Assembly (NCBI RefSeq): GCF_947241705.1 | Contig: NC_079268.1 | Location: 682,001-746,000, forward strand | Reading direction: 5' to 3' | Source of the DNA: Saccharomyces mikatae IFO 1815 | Lineage: Eukaryota; Ascomycota; Saccharomycetes; Saccharomycetales; Saccharomycetaceae | Length of the DNA stretch: 64,000 nucleotides | Shown here: one piece after another, positions 35,157-45,502 of the stretch | Layout of the letters: every line of letters begins with the position of its first letter | Numbering within the stretch: the stretch's first letter is position 1 | Notes under the pieces: generated by a model | What the model was told of the DNA's origin: nothing | Database searches by the model: none | What the model saw: the letters and a program-made list of their open reading frames with translations, nothing else | Translations under genes and position numbers: made by a program

Positions 35157-35338
35157 TACAGTCTTTGCTCAACGCAATTCTGCTAATTAAGAACTAAGAA
35201 CCCTGTTATCGCTATCATTATCATTAATAGAGCAATGAATCAGTAATTTAGTCACTTAGATCTCCCTTATTACCCGGAAGTTATGTATTGCGCATAATTA
35301 GGTATGTATAAAAAGATTGCGTACTATATATAGTTGTT

Positions 35339-36010
35339 TCAAGCTAGCTGTTGAAGCCATTGTGTTATTTTCCTTAGAAATCCCCTAGAATTGGGTACGA
35401 AGTGCCCCCCAGAATGCATCATTAAGGTGCTGGACTCTTTTGTGCATGAATTGTACAGGCCTTGTACTTTAATCGGCTCTGTGATAGTGTCAAGTTCGCC
35501 CTGTACATGTAGAGATGGAATCGATATTGGATGCAAATTGTATTGTTCTTGGTATTGTTGTGGTTGGAATCTGAACCCACTGAATGCCATGAGAAACTCT
35601 AGCGGAGGCTGTTCCTCTGCCGTAAGACCCAACAAGCCATTGAAGTCTGTTGCTAGGTATCCAGCAACACCAGCACCTTGGCTAAATCCCACAATACCTG
35701 AGAAGGGACCGTTTTCAATCACGTAGCTGTGTAAATAGTCGATAGTCGTCTGTGGTATGAAATAGCCATCGGTGGCAGGGTCATCTTCTAGCCATGCAAG
35801 CACCCCAGTACTGTCACTGTCATTTGGCGCATCAGCAATCACTTCACCCAAAAAATCAGGAATATCGGCTGGAGGAAATTCATTTGGTGCTGTGGGGTAG
35901 TGGAGTTTGTATCCTAACCTTTCCATTTCTGTACGGAATCCCTTGGTCTTAGAGGCAAAATATTCACCAGACTGGGCAAGCCCATGTAGCATCAAAACAT
36001 TTTTAGTCAT
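35339..36010 (-). CDS. FSH2: Serine hydrolase of the FSH family
   Basis: A small alpha/beta hydrolase of the Fsh1-3 group (related to human OVCA2), likely cytosolic; substrate unsettled. In its 223 residues the triad is readable: Ser110 in GFSQGAG, Asp174 in GELDTITEP, His203 in SGGHFVP. The N-terminus KNVLMLHGLAQSGEYF gives the first strand and oxyanion loop. Complete and apparently functional. Its promoter region is shared with UBP8. Confidence 0.95.
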   Translation of the reverse strand: MTKNVLMLHGLAQSGEYFASKTKGFRTEMERLGYKLHYPTAPNEFPPADIPDFLGEVIADAPNDSDSTGVLAWLEDDPATDGYFIPQTTIDYLHSYVIENGPFSGIVGFSQGAGVAGYLATDFNGLLGLTAEEQPPLEFLMAFSGFRFQPQQYQEQYNLHPISIPSLHVQGELDTITEPIKVQGLYNSCTKESSTLMMHSGGHFVPNSRGFLRKITQWLQQLA

Positions 36011-36425
36011 TATTCCCTCACTATAAAACCTTATAGCATTGTAACATCGTTCTATCTATTCTTCACTTCGGTTTTTTTCCCTTCTCTCTCTATTCTTATT
36101 TTCTCTTACTTTTAGAATTTTTCAAATGAAAAAAAAGAGCCCTCGATCTTACTAGGTAAAAAGCATCAATATTTTTTATTTTATGGCCCAAAGAGCTATC
36201 GTAATAGCGAAGGTAATAGCGAAAGGGGTCGTATTATTGGACCTGATTTATTCTAAAAATATTGTTTACAAAGGATCATAATTTTTTTCTTCTAGAACCG
36301 GTTGTCTGTTTTTCTCAACTGTCTGTCACATTTTTGCATATTATTAATCGAATCGAAAGAGAAGCTATAGCTTTAGTTCTCGTGCCATACTAAAGTTTTT
36401 ACTTTTTTATTTGTCAGGAACAATT
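36011..36425. promoter_or_regulatory. Divergent FSH2-UBP8 intergenic region
   Basis: 415 bp. It contains a near-tandem duplication (GTAATAGCGAA twice, 36201-36223, period 12 bp) directly followed by AGGGG (36224-36228), the core of a stress-response element for Msn2/Msn4. There are T-rich tracts on both sides. A single AGGGG is weak evidence. Confidence 0.4.
36201..36223 (+). repeat. 11-bp direct repeat between FSH2 and UBP8
   Basis: GTAATAGCGAA occurs at 36201-36211 and again at 36213-36223, separated by one G. It lies about 190 bp from the FSH2 ATG and 200 bp from the UBP8 ATG, where a paired factor site could act on either gene. The motif matches no site I know. Confidence 0.7.
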
Positions 36426-37841
36426 ATGAGCATTTGTCCACACATACAACAGGTATTTCAGAATGAGAAGTCCAAAGAAGGTGTTTTAAAAACTTGTAAT
36501 GCTGCCCGATTTATACTAAATCATTCTATACCAAAAGAAAAGCTTTTAAACACCATGAAATGTGGTACATGCCATGAAATAAACTCCGGGTCAACTTTTA
36601 TGTGCCTGCAATGTGGATATTGTGGATGTTGGAACCATTCTCATTTTCTCTCTCATAGTAAACAAATTGGTCACATATTTGGTATAAACTCAAATAACGG
36701 TCTCTTGTTTTGCTTCAAATGTGAGGACTACTTGGGCAATATCGACCTTATTAACGATGCTATCCTAGCAAAGTATTGGGATGACGTCTCTACAAAAACC
36801 ACAGTGCCCATCATGGAAAGAAGAGATGGACTTTCTGGCTTGATCAATATGGGATCCACGTGCTTTATGAGTAGTATTCTTCAATGTCTGATTCATAATC
36901 CGTACTTTATTAGGCATTCAATGAGTCAAATTCATTCAAATAAATGTAAAGTGGGCTCTCCTGATAAGTGCTTTTCATGTGCTCTCGATAAAATTATCCA
37001 AGAACTTTATGGAGTTTTGAATACAGATCAGCCTTCACCATCATCTTCAGCGACAAACCGGCAAACTGGCTTCATATATCTTTTAACTTGTGCCTGGAAA
37101 ATCAACCAGAATTTAGCAGGTTATTCCCAACAAGATGCCCATGAATTTTGGCAATTTATAATTAACCAAATCCACCAAAGCTATACCCATGATTCGCCTA
37201 ACGCTAAGGAAATAGACAGGGTAAATAATAAGCGATGTGAATGCATAGTACATAGTGTTTTCGAAGGCTCCTTGGAAAGCTCTATTGTATGCCCCGGCTG
37301 TCAAAAAAACTCGAAGACAACCATTGATCCTTTCATGGACCTTTCTCTTGATATCAAGGACAAGAAAAAACTTTATGAATGCCTTGACAGTTTCCATAAA
37401 AAGGAACAATTAAAGGATTTCAATTATCATTGTGGCGAATGTAATAGTACTCAAGATGCTATAAAACAATTAGGCATACACAGATTACCATCAGTTTTGG
37501 TTTTGCAATTGAAAAGATTCGAACACTTACTTAATGGAAGTAATAGAAAGCTGGATGATTTTATTGAATTTCCCACCTATTTGAATATGAAAAGTTACTG
37601 TTCAACTGGAGAAAGTGAAAAGCATACTGGAAATGGCAAGGTGCCAGACATTATTTACGAATTAATAGGTATTGTTTCTCACAGGGGGACAGTCAATGAG
37701 GGGCATTATATTGCCTTTTGTAAAATTTCCGGCGGACAATGGTTTAAATTCAATGATTCCGTAGTAACCTCCATTGCTCAAGGAGAGGTTTTGAAGGAAC
37801 AAGCATATTTATTATTCTACACCATTCGTCAAGTAAATTGA
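36426..37841 (+). CDS. UBP8: SAGA ubiquitin protease (H2B deubiquitinase)
   Basis: Removes ubiquitin from histone H2B as part of the SAGA DUB module with Sgf11, Sus1 and Sgf73. The 471 residues have an N-terminal ZnF-UBP domain (ligands from CPHIQQ through CGTC, CLQCGYC, CWNHSHF, CFKC), then the USP domain with Cys146 in NMGSTCFMSS, further zinc-binding CxxC pairs (CPGC, CGEC) and the His box GTVNEGHYIAF. The ATG before SICPHIQ gives the S. cerevisiae length; the frame is open five codons further to a TTG. Confidence 0.97.
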   Translation: MSICPHIQQVFQNEKSKEGVLKTCNAARFILNHSIPKEKLLNTMKCGTCHEINSGSTFMCLQCGYCGCWNHSHFLSHSKQIGHIFGINSNNGLLFCFKCEDYLGNIDLINDAILAKYWDDVSTKTTVPIMERRDGLSGLINMGSTCFMSSILQCLIHNPYFIRHSMSQIHSNKCKVGSPDKCFSCALDKIIQELYGVLNTDQPSPSSSATNRQTGFIYLLTCAWKINQNLAGYSQQDAHEFWQFIINQIHQSYTHDSPNAKEIDRVNNKRCECIVHSVFEGSLESSIVCPGCQKNSKTTIDPFMDLSLDIKDKKKLYECLDSFHKKEQLKDFNYHCGECNSTQDAIKQLGIHRLPSVLVLQLKRFEHLLNGSNRKLDDFIEFPTYLNMKSYCSTGESEKHTGNGKVPDIIYELIGIVSHRGTVNEGHYIAFCKISGGQWFKFNDSVVTSIAQGEVLKEQAYLLFYTIRQVN

Positions 37842-38142
37842 TTTAGCAAATTGCATTCAAGAATAATAATTAAACGAAAAAAAAAAAAGAAGTAATCGAC
37901 ATGCTTTAGTACACTAGTTTCCGTTCTTTTCATTCATATTATCTTTTTTTGATTATATGAGCAAAAGAGTAATCAATAGAACACAAAGGAAACTTATACA
38001 TAGTATTATTTAAATAATGTCTCATTATCATAAATTCACTGATGAAACAAATTCACTCTTCTTGAACTAGCACGCCTCCCTGGTCGTGAAAGCAACTTCT
38101 GGGATATAACCAAGTTCAAAATACGGTAGAGGTACATTAGAA
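37842..38142. other. Convergent UBP8-MRE11 spacer
   Basis: 301 bp between two 3' ends, including a 12-A run near 37880. No gene or motif beyond AT-rich 3'-end sequence is seen. Confidence 0.5.
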
Positions 38143-40224
38143 TTATTTTCTTTTCTTAGCAAGGAGACTTCCAAGAATATCTGTCTTTGGTGTCCTTGTT
38201 GCTCTTCCTCTACCCCTCTTGGTAGAGGTTTTGGTGCTCGCAAGCGGACGACTTCTCGTTTTCGTTTTCTTATCATTAGTTATACTGTAACTAGCGTCTT
38301 CTTCGTCAGTACTGACCATGATTATATCGTCCTCATCAATATCAACGTCTGGCTGAGCACTATTATTATCCTCAAATCCATTCTCTGTATTAGAGACAAA
38401 AATTGAATCTGGAAGAGAAGCATTTTTCTTTTTCATTGTGGTTCGTTCACGTTTGGTTTTATTCGTCTGTTTGTTGCTTTCAAGTTCATTGGTACTGGTC
38501 ATTCGAGACTCATTATCAACGTAGGATTGAGTAATATCTGAAGGCACATTCCTTAATTGTCGATTACTAGACTGGTAAGAATTTAGCCTGTTACGATTAG
38601 AAGAGGGACTTGGATCATCATTTTCCCTGGTAACTGCTGGTCTAACTGAGTTGGCTCGTTTAACTTGCTTTATTAGTGCCTTCATTTCCTCTGTATCTTC
38701 TGTTCTTAGAAAATCATCATTAGCAGATAATATACCCACTTCGTTTGATATTTCATGGCTAATAAATTCTTTGAGTGCCGTTTTCTCATCTTTGTCTACA
38801 AATTTTTTTACTGCTTCGTTTAAACCTACCTCCGGTAGTAGAGATAACTGCATCTTGTTCAAAAGGTCATTAACCAAAGTCTGAACTTCTAATTCACCAC
38901 CATTCTCACTAAAAAGTTTCTCAACATCTCTATCACTGATATTTACTTCGTTTATACCAGTCTTTTTTGATTTAGTAACAGGTGACCTTCTTTTATAAAA
39001 CTGGACAACGTTGTTACCGTTGGCCACACGTCCTACAAATCGATTACTAAATCTACGCGGGTTTTCAACCTGATAATCTACTGGGGATTGCTTATTAGAG
39101 GGTGCACCATAGTCAACACGTAATCTTATCAGTGGTTTCGGTAATTCCGAGACCATGTCATCACCTTCAGCACCCTCTCCAAGTTTTTGTTTAGTTTCTT
39201 CATTAGCTTCGTCAATCATTTCTTCAACTTGTTCGATGAGGTACTTGGACGTAGTATCCTTATCATGAGGCCTCAAATGGGAAACATCTTGAAGTGAAAT
39301 GGATCTCATCTTGAATGTTCGTACAGTCTCCAAGGGCACGGGGGTCATTTTTGGTGGTTCTCCATATTTTATTTCGAGAATAAACACATTCTTAGGTTGC
39401 GCTTCAGCCTCACAAAGAGAAGTGGCCACAGATGAACCAGGTTGTAGCACATCAAAACGCTTTGTTGGATTATGTACAAGGTTCGGGATGCACTCATGCT
39501 CGTGGCCCCATATCACCATATCCAGAAAATCAGGCAAAAATTGTTCAGGCAAAAATGCAGTATTAGTATGACCAGTGTGGTTTTGATGGACGCACATTAA
39601 GTTGAACCATTCTCCCTCACGCATAGTCGGTACTTCAAAAGTGACACCACCATCTTTAAAAGTTCTAAATAACCTTTCATCACGAACAGCAGCTAACCCA
39701 TACAATGCTAACTTAGTAGACCCTTTCTGAAATAATAATGGCACAACTTTTATGTTATCAGATTCAATTACTTTCCCAAAATGGTTTATTAGGCCAGTTG
39801 CATGAAGTATATCCATAGGACATAATAGTGAGTCTCCTGATGCGTCATCATGATTACCTGATATACCGAAAACTGGAATGGAAATATTAAAGTTAGGATC
39901 TTCATAATTAACGTTGCTAAATTCATCGTAATGGAAAACTTGTGAGGGATCGCTTAACAATTCTAACTCACAAGGCTTGTCGCCCATGCAAGACAATCTT
40001 AAGGTTTTTAGTACTTGATAAAGTGATTTCTTGGAAGGTTTATTCACGTGGAAAAGATCTCCTGACTGTAGGACCATGTCTACGTTGTTGTTTTTGGCTA
40101 GCATCATAACTTCATGGAAAGTTTTCCAAGAATCATCACCAGTGATGGGATCATTTTCGTTGTACCCAACATGATTGTCTGTAGTAACTAAGATCCGTAT
40201 CGTGTCTGGATCAGGATACTCCAT
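38143..40224 (-). CDS. MRE11: MRX-complex nuclease
   Basis: Mn-dependent nuclease subunit of Mre11-Rad50-Xrs2, used in double-strand break repair, meiosis and telomere upkeep. The 693 residues carry the phosphoesterase motifs: D16 and H18 (DNHVG), D56 (SGDLFH), N124-H125-D126 (GNHD) and the later [11 protein letters not shown] and WGHEHE histidines. The capping and Rad50-binding regions follow. The last 150 or so residues are Ser/Asn/Asp-rich with a basic tail ([13 protein letters not shown]) and differ clearly from S. cerevisiae, whereas the nuclease core is nearly unchanged. Confidence 0.97.
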   Translation of the reverse strand: MEYPDPDTIRILVTTDNHVGYNENDPITGDDSWKTFHEVMMLAKNNNVDMVLQSGDLFHVNKPSKKSLYQVLKTLRLSCMGDKPCELELLSDPSQVFHYDEFSNVNYEDPNFNISIPVFGISGNHDDASGDSLLCPMDILHATGLINHFGKVIESDNIKVVPLLFQKGSTKLALYGLAAVRDERLFRTFKDGGVTFEVPTMREGEWFNLMCVHQNHTGHTNTAFLPEQFLPDFLDMVIWGHEHECIPNLVHNPTKRFDVLQPGSSVATSLCEAEAQPKNVFILEIKYGEPPKMTPVPLETVRTFKMRSISLQDVSHLRPHDKDTTSKYLIEQVEEMIDEANEETKQKLGEGAEGDDMVSELPKPLIRLRVDYGAPSNKQSPVDYQVENPRRFSNRFVGRVANGNNVVQFYKRRSPVTKSKKTGINEVNISDRDVEKLFSENGGELEVQTLVNDLLNKMQLSLLPEVGLNEAVKKFVDKDEKTALKEFISHEISNEVGILSANDDFLRTEDTEEMKALIKQVKRANSVRPAVTRENDDPSPSSNRNRLNSYQSSNRQLRNVPSDITQSYVDNESRMTSTNELESNKQTNKTKRERTTMKKKNASLPDSIFVSNTENGFEDNNSAQPDVDIDEDDIIMVSTDEEDASYSITNDKKTKTRSRPLASTKTSTKRGRGRATRTPKTDILGSLLAKKRK

Positions 40225-40522
40225 AATTGAGATCAGTTTGGGGATGTATGGTTTAAGTAAGTTACTCCTTTTCTTATATTATTGTTTCATATGACCTCTT
40301 TGCAGGTCTTCAGAATAATACAATATGACTATAATGTTTGGGTTCTATCCAATTGATCACACTATTGAAACGCAATGTCAGCTTGGTTGAGTATATCTAT
40401 ACACCTATATATGGGTGTATTTATTATTTACAGGATTGCTTTTTAACTACAATTTTGATTTTCCTTAGAATATTAAAAAAGTGCATGTTTGCAAATAGTA
40501 TTCGTAGATGTATTCATTATTC

Positions 40523-40959
40523 TTAGTGCATTTCCAACATATGCTTCAGGTCCAGCTGCTTAGAGTGGCGGTCAAAATGATTAGCCAGCTCCTGGAAGTT
40601 CATCGTTGACGGGTCAACCTCCATCTCTTTCTTGTCCTTGTAGGTCACTTTCACAATGGGCTTGACGGTATCGGTATTTGAGATAATTTCCGATTGAATT
40701 TGTGTACCCATGTTCCGTTGTGTTGGTGGAATGGCAGCGAGCACTAATCTGGCAACCTTTGCTGGTGTCAATGGCATAATAATATAGTTTATTGTTAGTC
40801 GCATGTTATATACGGATTTGGGTCTACCTCAACTGAGCTTAGCTAGAATTTGGTGTGGCAGAGATCAGAAGAATAAGTATTGAGGGAAAGAGGATACATA
40901 CCTTCCTTACCAAAAGGATTAAACTTAACAACAACCTTGCTAAAATATTTGGTTATCAT
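40523..40959 (-). CDS. MRPL44: Mitochondrial large ribosomal subunit protein mL53 (two exons)
   Basis: Component of the mitochondrial 54S subunit. The coding sequence is complement(40523..40761, 40902..40959): exon 1 has 58 nt and encodes MITKYFSKVVVKFNPFGKE, and exon 2 continues AKVARLVLAAIPPTQRN. Joined length is 98 residues, equal to S. cerevisiae. The intron has GTATGT, GACTAAC and CAG (see next entry). The N-terminus is basic and acid-free, suited to mitochondrial import. A 93-codon frame that reads from the intron into exon 2 is an artefact. Confidence 0.94.
40762..40901 (-). other. MRPL44 spliceosomal intron (140 nt)
   Basis: Donor GTATGT at 40901-40896, branch-point GACTAAC at 40800-40794 (a variant of TACTAAC), acceptor CAG ending at 40762. 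The split is after the first base of codon 20. It is the shorter of the two introns in the window. Confidence 0.92.
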
Positions 40960-41151
40960 TTTGGTGGTATAGTTGCGCTTCCTTCACTTCTATGCTTATA
41001 CCATCCTTTAATCGAGAATTCTTGAGTTTCTCTTTCATTCTCTTACGTATTTCGTAGAATCGCGCAAAACGGAAGAGAAGGTTGATACAGCTAAAAGTCA
41101 TTTATGTGCGTGTATAAAGTTGATAGAAATTACTTAGTCTATGCTACATCC

Positions 41152-41955
41152 TCACCCGCGAAAGATATGGTAAGGTGACGCTTGGTTGGTAGGAAAGATT
41201 AGTGTGTCTGCAATTACAGTGTTCTGCTTCCTTGAAGTCGCATACACAATCAAATCAGCCACGTCATCGGCCATCAACGGAGTGGTGTCCTTGTAAACAT
41301 TCTTGGCTTGTTCTTCGTTACCTCTGTATCTAACCAGGGAAAACTCAGTTTCGACTAACCCTGGTGCAATTAGAATGACTCTAATCTTAGTGTTTATAAG
41401 TTCCATTCTCAAACTCTCAGTGAAAGCCCCGACGGCAAACTTAGATGCACAATAGATGGAGCCCGTTGGGTATGCATCTCTGCCAGCTACCGAGCCCAAG
41501 TTCACAATATCCCCTGAGTTCTTAGCTTGGAAGATGGGCAGAACAGCCTGTGTGACATTAATCAAAGCCGAGACGTTGGTGTCGAACACGTCCTGGACGT
41601 CCTGTGTATCAATCTCCCCAACACGGTCCGTACCAAGAGCCTTACCAGCGTTGTTCACCAGAATATCAATGTCTTTGAACTCCTCTGGCAAGTTTTCAAT
41701 AAAGGGCTTGATCTTTTCTGTCTGTGTGATGTCCAGTTTGGTCACATGGACCTTTGCGTTTGGAAACTCTTCATCGATAGTCTTCTTCAATTCCTCGAGC
41801 TTTTCTAATCTTCTAGCGGCTAAGATTAATTTCATATCGCCATTGGATGCCTCCAAATACTCTAATGCAGTGGCTTTGCCAATACCAGCAGAGGCACCCG
41901 TGATGAGAACGGTTTTGCCAGCCAATCTTTCTGCAGCTTTTCTACCTTGAGACAT
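41152..41955 (-). CDS. TMA29: NADP-dependent short-chain dehydrogenase (YMR226C)
   Basis: A classical SDR that oxidises serine and related 3-hydroxy acids and reduces carbonyls; the S. cerevisiae protein also associates with ribosomes. In 267 residues: cofactor loop TGASAGIG (19-26), AARR (47-50) fitting NADP preference, NNAG (101-104), and catalytic Ser155 with Tyr168xxxLys172 in SIYCASK. The ATG before SQGRKAAER is the start; two further codons reach a TTG. All catalytic residues are intact. Confidence 0.95.
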   Translation of the reverse strand: MSQGRKAAERLAGKTVLITGASAGIGKATALEYLEASNGDMKLILAARRLEKLEELKKTIDEEFPNAKVHVTKLDITQTEKIKPFIENLPEEFKDIDILVNNAGKALGTDRVGEIDTQDVQDVFDTNVSALINVTQAVLPIFQAKNSGDIVNLGSVAGRDAYPTGSIYCASKFAVGAFTESLRMELINTKIRVILIAPGLVETEFSLVRYRGNEEQAKNVYKDTTPLMADDVADLIVYATSRKQNTVIADTLIFPTNQASPYHIFRG

Positions 41956-42168
41956 TGTCAAATGTATCTCGATGATTTATTACTTCTTATTATTGTTAGT
42001 CTTGGCCACTTGTTCCGGATTTGTTCATAATTTTATTTATCTATCCCCTTTCCTTGGTTTTTATATCGCTCCGATAAGAAAAATTGGCGTCGCCTTAATA
42101 TAAACTCATGCTATACAGAGCAGGAAAGAGTCATTGAACATACAATAGTATATAGATGATAAATGTGC

Positions 42169-43965
42169 TCACTCGTCACCTTCTGCACCAAATAGCATCA
42201 TCATGTCAAGATCGTTCTGGTCAAGTGCTTCCTCTGCCGGAGCATCATCGGCTTCGCGCACGACTTTGTTCTCTTGTGTGTGTTCTCCTTCATCCTCATT
42301 CTCTCCATTTTCTTCGATTTCTTCTACTTCTTCTACTTCTTCCTCCTCTTCCTCTTGTTCCTCCTCTTCTTCCTCTTCCTCCTCTTCTTCTTCCTCTTCT
42401 TCTTCTTCATCCTCCTCTTCCTCCTCTTCATCTTCATTGTTCGCTGTTTCTGTGTCAGAGCGGTGTTTATGTTGCTTTTGGACAGAATCTTCAGTTTGTT
42501 GTAATTGCTTTCGTTTCAACTCAGCCTCCTTCTCAAGCTTCTTAATGCTATCGACGAACCTGCTTTTCAAAAGCGGATTGGTTGCCTTGCTTAATTTATA
42601 CTTGGTATGAGTCAGTGTAGTCTCTAATTCGTTCAACTCGTCAGCAAGCAGTTCCGTGTGCTGTCTGTTTTCATCTTTTTCATCCTCAGATTCACTTTCT
42701 CCGCCTGCAGCTTCATTGTCACCTTCGTCATCTTCTTCTTCATCCTCTCCTTCTGTATCTTGATCCACCTCATCACCGACTTCCTCCTGAAGTTGATCCT
42801 TGTCTCCATCAGCATTACTCCGTTCTCTTTCTTCTTCACTTTCAAACGCAGCTCCTAGGTCAAGTTCTTCTTCTTCTTCTGCATCTTCTTCTTTCTGTTT
42901 TGCTGCCGCTGAAATAATGGTATGTGTCTCCTCTTTCTTTGATACATAACCAAGTGAAAGCTCCCCAGGCTCCTCTTTGAAATTTTCCCAACTAGAGACG
43001 CGCTCTTGCTTTGTCTGTAGTTCACTTCTATCTACCAGATCATAACTGACTTCTTCGGCCTGCTTATCCTGCTTCAATAGCATATCAACCACTTTCTCTA
43101 CATAATCTATTTCATTGGGGTCCATTTTCCGCCTGAATCGTCTATTTCGAACATTGTATAAAGGTGGCGATATTCCGTGTTTGTAATCATAACCCTTCAA
43201 AGCTATTTCTTTCATGTGCTTGGCCTCCGCATCACTTAACGGCGCACCATTGTAACCTTTCAAAAAAGTTTCTTTGTTTTCCCAGATTTCATCCTCTATA
43301 TCTTCAAAATGTTTAACAACCAGATCTTCCGTATCTGGTGCTTCTAAATCATATACTTCTTCTTCTTGTTGTATAGATCTTATGCACAGTAGCATTTGTG
43401 ACACATCAAATGTTTTCAGAAGATTTTTTCTATCAACGCTCTTATTCACTTCTATCACGGTGGGTAAATCTACCAAAATGGCGCCATACATTACGTCGTT
43501 TATCGTCACAACAGCATGTCTTTCATTTTTCCATTTAATGCTTATCCCGGAGTAATCACCAGATTCTAAAGAATTCTTTACAAACTCTAACTGTATGTCC
43601 GGAAGTATTCTCAATATTACACCAGTCTCGATTAAAGGATCGTCCTCAATATCAGAAGCTTCTGAGTCGTACGCTTCCCCAGGGATTCTAATAGGTTTAA
43701 GACGTAGTTTGGGGGTTCTATGTATCTTCTTGAGTGATTCTTCATTTTTCTTCAAGTTTAGTTTTAGCTTCAAAGAATTCTTTTTCTCTTTATTGTCACT
43801 ATTATCTTTCTTTTTATTCAAACTTATTTTCAGTTTAGGCTTTGATTTGACATCGTCATCATTCACCTTAGCTTTTATGCGAATCCTCTTTAACTTGGGT
43901 TCGCTTTCCAACGGCTGATCTTCTCCTTTTGGCTCCCTGGGCTTCTTAATCCTTATAACAGCCAT
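42169..43965 (-). CDS. TAF7: TFIID subunit TAF7
   Basis: TFIID component that binds TAF1 and takes part in RNA polymerase II pre-initiation. The 598 residues have a very basic N-terminus (about 1-90, Lys-rich [10 protein letters not shown]), then the conserved TAFII55 domain (about 100-290, with [20 protein letters not shown] and a typical [17 protein letters not shown] core), then an acidic C-terminal half with an almost pure Glu tract at about residues 510-560. S. cerevisiae has 590 residues. Plus-strand Ser/Leu-rich frames across 42150-42610 are shadows of the Glu codons. Confidence 0.96.
   Translation of the reverse strand: MAVIRIKKPREPKGEDQPLESEPKLKRIRIKAKVNDDDVKSKPKLKISLNKKKDNSDNKEKKNSLKLKLNLKKNEESLKKIHRTPKLRLKPIRIPGEAYDSEASDIEDDPLIETGVILRILPDIQLEFVKNSLESGDYSGISIKWKNERHAVVTINDVMYGAILVDLPTVIEVNKSVDRKNLLKTFDVSQMLLCIRSIQQEEEVYDLEAPDTEDLVVKHFEDIEDEIWENKETFLKGYNGAPLSDAEAKHMKEIALKGYDYKHGISPPLYNVRNRRFRRKMDPNEIDYVEKVVDMLLKQDKQAEEVSYDLVDRSELQTKQERVSSWENFKEEPGELSLGYVSKKEETHTIISAAAKQKEEDAEEEEELDLGAAFESEEERERSNADGDKDQLQEEVGDEVDQDTEGEDEEEDDEGDNEAAGGESESEDEKDENRQHTELLADELNELETTLTHTKYKLSKATNPLLKSRFVDSIKKLEKEAELKRKQLQQTEDSVQKQHKHRSDTETANNEDEEEEEEDEEEEEEEEEEEEEEEEEQEEEEEEVEEVEEIEENGENEDEGEHTQENKVVREADDAPAEEALDQNDLDMMMLFGAEGDE
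42290..42440 (-). repeat. Glutamate-codon tract in TAF7
   Basis: GAG/GAA repeats on the coding strand (TCC/TTC triplets on the plus strand) encode nearly 50 acidic residues in a row with a few Gln, Val and Asn. Mixed codons show it is not a fresh pure-triplet expansion. Confidence 0.85.
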
Positions 43966-44212
43966 AATTTTTTCTCCTTATTGTGGTAAATCTGGATGTG
44001 GCACTGCTTCTTACTAGCTTAATTTTTCAATTTCCTCCTACTTCATTTAGTTTGTAAAAAGCAAGATTTTGTTTTGAAATTTCACTTACGGCCTCATCGC
44101 CCCGAACATCAGCAAATTCTACTGGATGATAAATCACAAAAGGAAAGATATTACTGAATACAGTTCCTGCGTAATTCACGACAACTGTTTGAAGCTGTCA
44201 GGCTTAGCATAT

Positions 44213-45238
44213 ATGTCTGTTCCAATCCCCAGTATCAAAGATATCTCCAAACTCAAGTTTTTTTATGGTTTCAAATATTTATGGAATCCGAAAGTATATG
44301 ACAAAATCTTTGATAAACTAGATTTAACTAAAACGTATAAAAATCCAAAGAAACTGAAAGTGCTTGACCTATACCCTGGTGTCGGTGTACAATCTGCTGT
44401 TTTTTATAACAGGTATTGCCCCAAGCAGTATTCTCTAATAGAAAAACGTTCGAGTCTCTACAAATTTTTAAGAGCCCAATATGAAGAGTCTCCTTTACAA
44501 ATACTTAAAAAAGACCCGTATGACTGGTCAACCTACTCGAATTTAATTGATGAAGAGCGCATCTTTGTTCCCGAAATCCAAACATCGAATCATATCAATG
44601 ATAGTTTTTTAACTGTTGCGAACGTGACGGGGGAAGGGTCTGAAGGTCTTATAATGCAGTGGTTGTCATGTATTGGAAACAAGAACTGGTTGTATAGATT
44701 TGGTAAAGTGAAGATGTTGTTATGGATGCCAAGTACTACCGCTAGAAAACTTCTTGCTAGAGCAGGCACGCATTCTAGGTCCAAATGTTCCGTAGTAAGA
44801 GAGGCATTCACGGATACTAAACTTATTGCCATATCAGATGCAGATGAATTAGAGAAATTTGATAGTCAATGTTTAAATGAATGGGATCCCATTGTATTTA
44901 GTGCTGCCGATATGTGGCCTACAAAGGGAAAGCCAATTGCATTAGTAGAAATGGACCCAATTGATTTTGACTTTGACGTAGAAAATTGGGATTATGTCAC
45001 GAGACACTTGATGATTTTGAAAAGAACGCCATTGAGTACTGTCATGGACTCACTGGGACATGGTGGACAGCAATATTTTAATAGCCGAATAACTAATAAG
45101 GACCTGCTAAAAAAGTGTCCTATTGATTTAACTAATGACGAGTTTATATACCTAACAAGGTTGTTCGCAGAATGGCCCTTTAAACCGGATATTCTATTGG
45201 ACTTCGTTGATATGTATCAAACAGAGCACTCCGGTTGA
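44213..45238 (+). CDS. MTF1: Mitochondrial RNA polymerase specificity factor
   Basis: Mtf1 (mtTFB) directs Rpo41 to mitochondrial promoters and melts them. It has the rRNA-dimethyltransferase fold with a SAM-site-like VLDLYPGVG segment (50-58). The S. cerevisiae protein enters mitochondria without a cleaved presequence. I start at the ATG before SVPIPSIKD, giving 341 residues as in S. cerevisiae. An in-frame ATG at 44126 would add 29 residues (see findings). It is divergent from TAF7. Confidence 0.95.
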   Translation: MSVPIPSIKDISKLKFFYGFKYLWNPKVYDKIFDKLDLTKTYKNPKKLKVLDLYPGVGVQSAVFYNRYCPKQYSLIEKRSSLYKFLRAQYEESPLQILKKDPYDWSTYSNLIDEERIFVPEIQTSNHINDSFLTVANVTGEGSEGLIMQWLSCIGNKNWLYRFGKVKMLLWMPSTTARKLLARAGTHSRSKCSVVREAFTDTKLIAISDADELEKFDSQCLNEWDPIVFSAADMWPTKGKPIALVEMDPIDFDFDVENWDYVTRHLMILKRTPLSTVMDSLGHGGQQYFNSRITNKDLLKKCPIDLTNDEFIYLTRLFAEWPFKPDILLDFVDMYQTEHSG

Positions 45239-45502
45239 AGAAATTTGATATTGTTATTTTGCAATTATGTGATTTTAACGTGTAAATATAGAAAAATACA
45301 TATAACTTGATTTTCATCAATACTGAGTAACGTTGTAGTCAAAAGAGAGAGCGACATGTTCAGGCAAAAAGCGATCCTGAAATCAAAATAAAATTAATCG
45401 AGGGAAATTGTTTCTTATAAATTTCACATTCTATGTACTTTACAAATATACTTTACAAACTTAAACAATTATTTTGATGAAGGGCCAACGAAAAAACAGA
45501 AG

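Noticed and set aside
40523-40804. 93-codon single-exon version of MRPL44 starting MRLTINYIIM
   Set aside because: Its first residues come from the intron; splice signals and the 98-residue joined product fit the known protein.
42156-42610. Leu/Pro- and Ser-rich plus-strand frames
   Set aside because: Shadows of the TAF7 glutamate tract (TTC/TCC triplets read on the other strand).
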